DNA of 64,000 nucleotides from Gadus chalcogrammus (taxonomy: Eukaryota; Chordata; Actinopteri; Gadiformes; Gadidae): the NCBI RefSeq assembly GCF_026213295.1, contig NC_079418.1, positions 3,409,887-3,473,886 of the forward strand. The letters are read 5' to 3'. Shown here in pieces: positions 32,025 through 40,520 of the stretch; within the stretch, counting starts at the first letter, position 1, and each line of letters starts with the position of its first letter. The position numbers were made by a program, and so were the translations under genes. The notes under the pieces are model-generated. The model was not told the DNA's origin. It was given only the letters and a program-made list of their open reading frames with translations, and searched no databases.

Positions 32025-33047
32025 TTGAGAACATATCTTCGCTGGATGTCGTTAGAGGAAAGAGTTCCTCGCAGGAAAATTAGAGATAGATTAAACCCAA
32101 TGGAATTTTATGAAAATAGCGAGTTTTCACAGCGATATAGATTCACCAAAGAATCTGTCATATGCCTCAATGGGAAGGTTGGACCAGCTATCAAGCATCA
32201 AAGTGAGAGGAACTTTGCTGTGCCACCACTTCAACTGCTTTTAATAGCATTGCGATTTTACGCTACCGGCTGTTTTCAGTTGGTTGACGGGGATCTTTTT
32301 GGAGTTCATAAATCCACAGTCTGCAGGATTGTCAGAAGAGTGTCGAAGGCAATTGCCAGATTGAAGGGTCAGTATATACGTTTTGAACCGAGGAGAGAGA
32401 CAACAGCTGGATTCTATCGGAGAGCAGGTTTTCCGGGAGTAATTGGGGCTATTGACTGCACCCACGTTCCCATTACCAATCCAGGTGGTGAGAATGGGGA
32501 ACTGTTTCGCAATCGAAAGGGCTACTGCTCGATTAATGTCCAGGTTGTGTGTGATGACCAGGCCAGGATCACAAACGTTGTTGCGAGATGGCCAGGATCC
32601 ACACATGACAGCCGTATCTTCGACAACAGTCAACTTTGTGCGCTGCTGGAAGAAGGGGACATCCATGGACACCTAGTGGGTGACAATGGCTATGCATGTC
32701 GCCCCTACCTGATGACACCTCTTTTGAACCCTCAGACCCAGGCAGAGAAAAATTACAATTACTCCCACATTCAAACCAGAGGAATAATAGAGAGAGTATT
32801 TGGTGTGTGGAAGCGGAGATTTCCATGTATAAAAGAGGGACTCCGCACAAAAGTGGACACTACCCTGGCCGTCATCGTTGCAGTAGCTGTGCTGTATAAC
32901 TTTGGGAAGAGAGTAGGAGACGAGCTACCAGAGGTGGATGAGGACCCACTTCAGAACGACCTGGAAGATGCTCAAGTGCAGAATGCTGCAAACCCAAATG
33001 GCAATGCTGTCAGGAGAACACTGATTGAAAATCACTTTGCAGCATAA
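32025..33047 (+). CDS. HARBI1-like Harbinger transposase, intact, 340 residues
   Basis: A single open frame of 340 residues, the usual length for HARBI1-like proteins. A DNA-binding helix-turn-helix-like region (LFGVHKSTVCRIVRRVSKAI, residues ~91-110) precedes the DDE_Tnp_4 nuclease domain. GAIDCTHVPI gives the first Asp (D144), PGSTHDSRIF or LVGDNGYACRPYL gives the second (D195 or D220), and GIIERVFGVWKRRF gives the Glu (E256). RNRKGYCSINVQVVCD, a family signature, lies at about 162-177. The transposase cuts element ends and needs the Myb-like partner for nuclear entry and end recognition in characterised Harbinger systems. The first ATG is used; an internal ATG at residue 8 is also possible. 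No defect was seen, so this copy may be functional. Confidence 0.9.
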   Translation: MRTYLRWMSLEERVPRRKIRDRLNPMEFYENSEFSQRYRFTKESVICLNGKVGPAIKHQSERNFAVPPLQLLLIALRFYATGCFQLVDGDLFGVHKSTVCRIVRRVSKAIARLKGQYIRFEPRRETTAGFYRRAGFPGVIGAIDCTHVPITNPGGENGELFRNRKGYCSINVQVVCDDQARITNVVARWPGSTHDSRIFDNSQLCALLEEGDIHGHLVGDNGYACRPYLMTPLLNPQTQAEKNYNYSHIQTRGIIERVFGVWKRRFPCIKEGLRTKVDTTLAVIVAVAVLYNFGKRVGDELPEVDEDPLQNDLEDAQVQNAANPNGNAVRRTLIENHFAA

Positions 33048-33345
33048 TTCAGGTCAGTATTGACATAATTGTATATGTTGATGGATACTAAGGGCACTTC
33101 TACATTCGATTACCTTAACCCATACTTACTAATTTATATGCTTCTTACTTTCTCCTCCAGAAGAACTCACCAGAAAATCAAGACAAGGAGACTGGCAATT
33201 GAATTGAAAGAAACATTTTATCATACAAATATAACACAATACAGGGGGGAAGGCAATTGCTTATTCAAAAATAAATACGTTAATGATATCACAGTTTCAG
33301 AATTCATTCACTACTTAATTACTAGGCTACTTCATTAATTACAAA

Positions 33346-34275
33346 TTATAGTTGCGGCTCGCATATGTCGAGTAGCTTTTGCTTCTGAAGCGATAGAACG
33401 TCTTTCTGAAGCAAAAGGACTTCTTTTTTTATATGGGCATTTTCGATGTCAAGCATGCATCTTTCTGTCTCCAATCTCAGAAGTTCCCGGTGACAGCCAA
33501 GCTTGGAGCGCTTTTCAGCAGGGGCATTCACTGGTGATGCTGCTTCTTCTCTCAGGTTTCCATCATCTGGCTCCAGTGGCTCAATCAGGTCGAGCACAAT
33601 GAAAGTCTCAGCTAAACAAACAAAAACACAGAAGACATGAAACAAATTAATAGAAGGATACCCACAGCTAAAGACAAACGTTACTATTTTAACGTTTTTT
33701 TTTTTTTTTTAAGTTAGGCTTTCATTGCTGCGATTAATGGCTTTGGACAGAGGGGGTGACACATTATTGTAACCTGCTATAAGTTACGTTATTAATAATA
33801 TTATAAAAACGGTTATAAAATGTAGTTAACGAGCTATGGTTACTAGTTAACGGTACTTACTTTCAATTTCTGTCGCTGTATTCCTCTCTAATGCGCCGTC
33901 ATCGTCGTATGGGTTAGGGAGGGGGGAAATCTGCTGCCGGATCATATTAATGATTTTTTTCGATAGAGGGTCCGTAATCATTGGTGGTGGTCCTCCGCCA
34001 GTTTTAAACATCCCCCTCCTCTCTTCTGCCGCATCCTTTTTTGCCTTTGCCTTTAAGTTCTTCCAGTAGGCTTTCAGTTGTGACTTGTCCCTCGCCTCCT
34101 TAATGCCAGTTGAGCCATTGAAGCGCTCCGCTAACATGACCCAGGTCTCCTCCTTTTTTTCCAGCGTAACGCTTTCAGTCTTTTTATCCTCAATTATAAT
34201 CCCAAAATCCTCCATCAATTCCGACAGCAACATCTTTTCAAATGTGGAAAAGTTTGATCCTCGTTGACGTGCCAT
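33346..34275 (-). CDS. Myb/SANT-like accessory protein of Harbinger, two exons
   Basis: Exon 1 is 34275-33861 and exon 2 is 33611-33346, joined by a GT/AG intron in matching phase (EIE-TETFIVLDLIE), giving about 227 residues. Residues ~5-85 form a trihelix Myb/SANT-like domain (NFSTFEKMLLSELMEDFG, ETWVMLAERFNGSTGIKEAR, QLKAYWKNLKAKAKKDAAEE), close to the Myb_DNA-bind_5/NAIF1-like type. It is followed by a GGGPPP linker and a C-terminal coiled coil (LETERCMLDIENAHIKKEVL). In characterised Harbinger elements this protein binds TIRs and imports the transposase into the nucleus. It converges on the HARBI1-like gene, with about 300 bases between the stops. No defect was seen. Confidence 0.85.
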
Positions 34276-35138
34276 CTCTTAATAAATGTAGCTACTTGTG
34301 TTCACTGTCAGTGTCAACTGTAACAGTTAAGGTAAATTAACGGTTAACTTTATTCAAAAAGTGAGCTCAAAATATATTCACGAGCACTCTCTCGTGAACC
34401 GTTCTTTTTTTTCACGATGTAGGATATAAAAAAGATATAAAATTGTGGATTATATTGTGCAATTTGTTCACATTTCGCCGGGATCCATCATGGCAGACTG
34501 AACACAAACTAATCCTATTTTAATCCTTGTTTAAACTAGGTTAACTAATCCAGAGTTAAAACTAAGATGTGCAACGCATCTCGGATTAATTATAAACCAG
34601 TTTAAACCTAGATTTACTAACCCTAGATTAACCCTAAACCAGGATTAATTTAATCCATGTTGGTGCAACCCAGCCTAAGACTAAAATAAAACTATAACTA
34701 AACTGTTTCTAACAAAAATCTATGGTCAGGAGTCCCCCAAGATGATTGCGTGGCAACAACTTCACAATTAAACTTAAATTAAACTAAGACTTCAACTAAA
34801 CATTTACTAACAAAACCTAAAAGTCTGGAGAGCCCCAAACCGCTGCGTGTGTACGCGCCGCCGTGGTTACGCCCACGTATTACATATATTACATAGGACT
34901 TGAATCAAAGGCTGTGTCCCAATTCCTAGGACGCATCCTTCGAAGGATGCGTCGACGCAGATTGCGTCACAGCGACGCGCCAAGTGCTGTCCCAATTCCA
35001 AGGGTCCTTCAAATGCGGCCTACGAATGCAGCCTTCTTTTCCCGGATTTGAAGGATGCATCGGCTGTATCCTTCACGGCCCAACGTATCCCAAGATCCTT
35101 CACGGCCCAACGTATCCCTCCCAAGATTCATTGCGCAC

Positions 35139-36980
35139 TCAATCAATGGAGATGGCGGAGAATGGCAATTTAAGTTCTGCATTTAAATGTAAGTATTTGG
35201 TTTCTAGTCACTCGAGTATTTAACGATACAAATGTTAAAAAAAAACAAGGGCCCTTAAAACTTTTTTCATTAAAGTAATAGGCAATATAAGTAAGGTAAC
35301 GTTACAGTTAGTGACGCTGTAACGTTAACTAAGAACACCCGTTAAGCCCTATAGTTTCAAATTTAAGATGTTAAAATGGTTATATTTACCGAAATTGTGG
35401 CGATTATATAGATAATTTGCTATTCTGTAACGTTAGATAAATGGACCAACGCGAACACAGGTTGTGGACTCTGGTTTTCAGACCGTAACGTTAAAGACGT
35501 TGGGATTGATTACACAGTTAACTTGGTTATTTTGCTATTTAAGCTGCTTTTGTTTGGTAGTGTAAAGCAAAACTAATTCTAACATTTGGTTTTGGTTTAG
35601 GGAGCCAGCAGCATACTGCTCGATTTATTCTATTGAGGGGGGAGAACGATGAGCTGTTCACCGGGGTGAAATACTCAGCAAGTGTGGCTTGGGGGTAAAG
35701 AAACAATCGTTTATTTATATCGTAAGTTGGTTTATAAAAATTATTATAGGCCATTTATCTATCTTCATTTGACCATCTTTTAAAGGTTAGTTAAATTAGC
35801 CCTCATTAAACAGCAGGACGGATACAACATCCCCAGAAATCGTTTACTACGATGTCCTATTTTGGGTTATTAAAGAAAGAAAGACAAAAAAAGTCACAGC
35901 TCGCATCAGTACTAGACAGCACTAGAAAAACACACAAAGAAAAAGGGTGTTTTGACTTCTACTGGTTGTCTTATTATTATGGGCTTCATATAGGATGAGG
36001 GCTAATTTAAATGTAACCTTTACAAGATGGTCAAATATATATATTATAAATGGCCTATTGTTAACATGGGCTATTAACATGATTGATAAATGTGTCTCTT
36101 GTTCTCTGATTAACAATGTCTCTGTGTTTAGGACAATTCTGGAGGAAATAGGCCTGCAGGGGAAGGTGACTCCCCCGCAGGCAAAGAAAAACTTTTGCTG
36201 AAATTTGTTTTGATACTGCTCTTGTTGTTAACTGCCATGATTGATTTCCTCTGCCTTAGGATTGCAAGTATCCAGGGTCAGGAGAGGGGGTAGGTGGGAA
36301 ACCCACTGCTGCCCCTTGGCCCTGGTTTGTCCCCATGGATAAGGTATTGGATTGGGACAGAGGCATTCCACCAACCCCCCTGTCCTAATTGCCTCCATCC
36401 CTGAGAACACACCAGGGCCAAGTACAGCAAGTACAGCAGTGGTGGATCAGGAGGTGGAGGACAAGGACAGCGAGGGCCAAGGTCCAGAAAGAGGGACAGA
36501 GAGGAAGACATGTTCCAGAGTCGCTCACTATCTTCCGAAAAGGACTCAAGATTCACCTGTTCAGAGTCCACCTCGACTGCATAGCCACCCTCCCCCTTCT
36601 GGCCACCATTGTACACTGTGTTGTATTGTATTGTATTATAGTACTTAACTGTGTAGCAACTGCAGTAGCTGCTATCATGGTTGTAACACGGGGAATGGGT
36701 TAGCCTAGCGATTGTGGTACTTGCACTTGGTTCTATGAACATCCTTTCTGTACCGACAGCGATATATTGATGCACTTCTTATGACAAATGTACTTATTGT
36801 AAGTCGCTTTGGATAAAAGCGTCTGCTAAATGCCCTAAATGTAAATGTAAAATGTAAATGTTCCAGTTAATAAAAGAGGACATGAGGCTACAAAGGGAGG
36901 CAGAGGAGAGAAAAGCCCAGGAAAGCAGGGAAAGAATGGATAGGTTTTTCTCAATTTTGGAGCGTTTGGTGGACAAATAA
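35139..36980 (+). pseudogene. Myb/SANT-like (Myb_DNA-bind_4-type) gene, interrupted by a retroposon
   Basis: Exon 1 (about 35139-35187) reads MEMAENGNLSSAFK with a GT donor. Exon 2 (about 35600-35695) reads TARFILLRGENDELFTGVKY. Exon 3 (about 36130-36197) reads TILEEIGLQGKVTPPQAKKN, a Myb/SANT trihelix segment. The exon from 36259 reads DCKYPGSGEGVGGKPTAAPW, then an acidic VVDQEVEDKDSEGQG stretch. A LINE tail is inserted at 36519-36857, after which the last part reads FQLIKEDMRLQREAEERKAQ and ESRERMDRFFSILERLVDK-stop at 36980, a coiled coil. At least one frame change occurs in the 36340-36510 part. The protein would bind element ends or DNA in the nucleus. Residue counts are approximate because exon borders were not all fixed. 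Confidence 0.6.
36519..36857 (+). mobile_element. 5'-truncated LINE/SINE tail with 9-bp TSD ATGTTCCAG
   Basis: ATGTTCCAG is at 36510-36518 and 36858-36866. The insert ends AGTCGCTTTGGATAAAAGCG, TCTGCTAAATG and an imperfect (TAAATG)n tail, the widely shared 3' end of fish LINEs and SINEs. A related tail is at 60193-60362. It broke the Myb-like gene exactly at the TSD. Confidence 0.88.
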
Positions 36981-37509
36981 CTTATGTTGTTATATTTAAC
37001 ACATTGTTTATTATTATTTACATATTTATTGAAACTAACTTATTTAACTAACTATTTAACTAACTTTTTTGATTAACTATTTATTAAAACCCTTACTAAC
37101 TTTTTTGTAATGACTAATGTATTCGTATATAACTTATAAAACATATATACAACAATAAAACTATTTACAACAAACATTCATGTGACTATTTACAACAATT
37201 ATTATAAAACTACTATATACAAAAACATAATGATCAATAATAATTTTTGTTGGTTTCTTTTTTTCGCGCTGTCCGGTTTAACTTCTGTTTTATCAGGTCA
37301 GTTCAGCTGTCAGGGTTGCTAGGTGACAGGAGCAGCGTGGTCACGCAAGTGAAAGGGCGGTAACGGTTTGTTACGTAAACCAGAAATGCTCCGTAGGCTA
37401 GACCGTCCCATTTCTTCGGCCTTCGGAGTGTCCTTCGCGGTCTACGAAGGCCGCATCCTTCGAAGGACGCGGTCTACGAAGGATGCGTCCTATGAATTGG
37501 GACACAGCC

Positions 37510-38290
37510 AAAGTGTACTTTTCAGAAGTACACTAAATTACCACTTTAAGTATGTGCAACTTAGTATACTTTTGCTAAGTACACTGAAATACAGCTTAAA
37601 ATGTATTTGCATTAAAGTGCACTTTATGGAAGTACACTTAAATACACTTCTAATTAAGTGAAATTAAAGTATACTTTAATAAAGCATTTTAATAGTGTAT
37701 TACAAAGGACTTGAAACTAAGTGTACTTTTCAGAAGTACACTACATTACCACTTTAAGTATTTGCAACTTAGTATACTTTTGCTAAGTATACTGAAATAC
37801 AGCTTAAAATTTACTTAAATTAAAGTGAATTTTACGGAAGTTTACTTAAATAAACTTCTAATGAAGTGAAATTAAATTACACTTTAAAAAAGTATTTTAA
37901 TAGTGAATTCCAAAAGACTTGAAAATGAGTGTACTTTTCAGAAGTACACTTAGGTAAAAATTACAATACACTTACAATAAAGTACACTTTTTATAAGTAC
38001 ACTAAATTACCACTATAAGTATTTGCAATTTAGTATACTTTTTCTCAGTACACTTAGGTACAATTTAAATAAACTTAAAATAAAGTATACTTTTTAAAAG
38101 TACAAAGCAATACCACTTTAAGTCATGCAGAATTAGTATACTTATTTTTAAGTACGTTAAAGTTGAATTTAATTACATCTATTGTGAAGTACACTTTTTA
38201 ATAGTATATGTTAAGTATACTTTAAATAAAGCACAAAAAGTAAAAGTATTCTTGTACTAACTTTTGTATAATTGAATTATACTTGTAATA
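37510..38290. repeat. ~208-bp tandem repeat array, right block
   Basis: AAGTGTACTTTTCAGAAGTA starts at 37511, 37719 and (diverged) about 37927, which sets the ~208-base period. Units also carry CTGAAATACAGCTTAAAAT and AATAAAGCATTTTAATAGTG as in the left block. Confidence 0.85.
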
Positions 38291-38323
38291 CACTAAAGTA
38301 TACTACTTTTTCACCTGGGAAGT

Positions 38324-39499
38324 AAGGGAGTGACACATATAGATACAATCAGCTCACGAGACGAGACACGATATTGGGAACGAGACGAGACGAGACGAGA
38401 TTTTAAGAAAACTACAATGACAAAATATATGACTGGACCAACAGACGTTTATTTTACCAAGTTGCACATGCTTTTTGAACTGTTTTATTACAACTCTTTA
38501 CATGCATGAAATTGAAACTAAAACTAAAATTTATAAAAGTTAAAGTAAAATAAATTAAATTAAATAATTCTCTTTTTTTCAAGTGCAAACAACATTATGT
38601 GCAAAACCAAATCAAAGTACCCAAAATGCTCCCAAACAAATTATTTAAAAGTGGCGGGGGCATCTTCGACGGTAATACGGGTATTTTCCGACGTCATTCT
38701 GGCTGTCTTTAGCTGTGTTCGAAATCGTTCCCTATACACTCACTCACTATTCCCTATATCGTGTTCATGATATAGTGCACTATATAGGGAACGAACCAAC
38801 GAGAATTCGGACACTACGCTGAACATTTCTAAACGTCATTTGCGTCAGTAAATGCGCCGGGTATTTGTGTGACGTGATGCGCCCACATCATCTAAACAAA
38901 CCGGGCTGGAGGTTGTATTGATGTTGAATGTTACATTTCCTTGTTCAAGTTTTTTTTAATTAATTTTGAATGTTAAATATTCTATGTTAAATCCCAAATA
39001 AATTGTTGACATTTCTAAACGCAAGCCGGAGACTCCATCATTAAATGTATTCGTTTTCGCGGTTATTCAGCTTCTTCTTCTCCTCCGGAAAAACACGACC
39101 GCATTGCATTGTGGTATACGGGAGTAACATGTAGGGTACATCGTATGTACACTCAAATTTTGGGTATTTTAAGTGCACTATATAGTGCATGAAATTAACC
39201 ACTGAGAATTCGAACACCACTACAAAATGGCGAGCACCCTATATAGTACACTATATCCGTGATAGGGAACGATTTCGAACACAGTTTATGGCTGCTTTCG
39301 ATGCTTCCCCTCCTTCTCCTCCTCTTCTTTTCCTTCTCCTTCTTTAGGTTCTGGCAGGCTAGATGTAGCAAAGGCGCATTACTGCCCCCACAGGCGAAAA
39401 ATAGAAGTTTGGATAGCTCACAAATTTCGCGAGTATTTTTTAACACGACGGGTAATATCGTCGAGTTTAATCTCGCCGGATCTCGTGGCTACACCCCTA
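38324..39499. mobile_element. hAT-type MITE (CACGAGACGAGAC family), diverged left end
   Basis: The left side reads ATACAATCAGCTCACGAGAC, then GAGACGAGACGAGACGAGAT. The right side ends GATCTCGTGGCTACACCCCTA, a hAT-like TAGGGGTGTAGC terminus when reversed. The first bases at 38324 (AGGGAGTGACACATATAG) are a degraded form of the same terminus. Another MITE is nested at 38714-39284. Confidence 0.6.
38714..39284. mobile_element. MITE with CTGTGTTCGAAATCGTTCCC ends
   Basis: CTGTGTTCGAAATCGTTCCC at 38714 and its reverse ending at about 39284 are the TIRs, with CACTATATAGGGAACG/CCCTATATAGTACACTAT near both ends. TTTA occurs on both sides and may be a short TSD. No coding remnant was found. Confidence 0.8.
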
Positions 39500-39667
39500 A
39501 TAGGAAGCATTCTGACTATGTGGGCTGGGCATACAGTTGTATGCATGACACAATAAAACATTTTATTCATTCATATTAAACCAAACATAATAATAGCCAG
39601 CTAACTCTCTTTTCAACACTGTACTTTTGAGCACGTGGATTGGCTAAAACTCTTGCTTCATTTTGGT

Positions 39668-39715
39668 CAAGCTGCAGCTTGAATTTCCCTCTGGATTAAT
39701 AAAGTATCTATCTAT
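39668..39715 (+). mobile_element. LINE 3' tail remnant
   Basis: GCTTGAATTTCCCTCTGGAT then TAATAAAGTATCTATCTAT is the 3' end shared by several fish LINEs, with a TATC tandem tail. The tail appears to continue at 45812 (CTATCTATCTCTGG) across the LTR insertion. Confidence 0.6.
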
Positions 39716-40520
39716 TGTGACGACCCTCTGACTGTTACGGCCTGATTCCACCGGACGCGTTACGGCAACGTTACGGCTGCGGCACGTCTTGGCCGCGGTC
39801 ACCGCAGCAGATAGGTTCCACTCTAATCAATGAGACCATTTCCACCGGGCGCGGCTGCGGAACGTCTCAGCAGCGTCCCAGGAGCGGCTCGCCGTGCCGC
39901 AGCGCTATCATTCCGTAGCATTCCTATTTTTGCCGCAAGCCGTTGCTGAACCGCGTCAATTTCAACAGAGCAGATCGAGCAGGGCAGGAAGTGAAAAAGT
40001 AAAAGCCATAGAGCATCCGGTCCATTTTCAAAATAAAACACAATACTCAGCTCATGTAGCCTATCACAACGTCATTTATGTACCAAATCATCCTTTTTAT
40101 AAGGGCAATGGCCGCAGGGGCGCTGCCTGGCGGGGAAAAGTGGTACTGATTCTAAGGGCCCAGCCCAACGCAGCACGGCCAACGGCCCGCGGATGGCAAT
40201 TAATAATATAATATTAATATTCTTGCCTTTTTTTTTTTTTTTTTAAATGTCTCATTACAAAGAAATGGTAATTGGAAATAAACTTATTAAACTCACAACT
40301 GTCGATTTCCATAACGTTTTCGTTAGTTATTTAACATATTGTCATTTGCCCTTCCCCCTGAGCTCTTGCGAAATGGTTCAGCCGCAACGCGCGATGCGTT
40401 GAATCGAACAGCATCCGAAATGTGAGATGCTAGCACTGGCAGCAGGTGTACAGAGCGGCTGGGCAGGCTGAGGTCAGGTCTTAACCACATGATGGTGAGC
40501 TGGTGGTGACAGCTACAGAA

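Larger units (their letters stand above)
30911..34675. mobile_element. Complete Harbinger (PIF-Harbinger) transposon, two genes
   Basis: The ends are inverted: GGCTGGGTTGCACCAACATG at 30911 and its reverse ending at 34675, with further matching GTTTAAACTGGATTAA-type words inside. TTA and TAA flank the two sides, fitting the TWA target preference although the two copies are not identical. It encodes HARBI1-like transposase (+) and a Myb/SANT-like protein (-) convergently, the standard two-gene set of this superfamily. A hAT-type MITE sits near the left end. Confidence 0.88.
30725..34886 (-). mobile_element. LINE 3' fragment with 10-bp TSD TATTACATAG, split by Harbinger
   Basis: TATTACATAG is present at 30715-30724 and 34887-34896. 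On the - strand the copy ends AATAAAGTACTTTGAACTTTGAA, a tandem tail typical of L2/CR1-group LINEs and their SINEs. The other end (34681-34886) is 3'-UTR-like and has no coding sequence. About 390 bases remain after removing the Harbinger. The 5' part was lost by truncated reverse transcription. Confidence 0.75.
34912..37509. mobile_element. DNA element with only a Myb/SANT-like gene (AAA TSD)
   Basis: GGCTGTGTCCCAATTCCTAG at 34912 and the reverse of its near copy ending at 37509 are the TIRs, continued by CGCATCCTTCGAAGGATGCG palindromes. AAA on both sides is the likely 3-bp target duplication, and removing the element restores the array sequence GACTTGAATCAAAGTGTACT. A 3-bp TSD and a Myb-like gene suggest the PIF-Harbinger/ISL2EU group, but no transposase is present. 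Confidence 0.72.
29299..38323. mobile_element. DNA element with CTTCCCAG ends and a tandem array, host to several insertions
   Basis: Left end ACTTCCCAGTGGGGTAAATA and right end (reversed) ACTTCCCAGGTGAAAAAGTA are inverted repeats over about 10 bases plus scattered matches. TA flanks both sides, so a TA duplication is possible. The body is a ~208-base tandem array. Once the LINE/Harbinger block (30725-34886) and the Myb-only element (34912-37509) are removed, only about 2.2 kb remains and no transposase is present. The superfamily is unknown. Confidence 0.6.

Noticed and set aside
36278..36775. 165-residue - strand open frame
   Set aside because: It runs across the boundary between the Myb-like gene and the inserted retroposon, antisense to both, so it cannot be an original gene.
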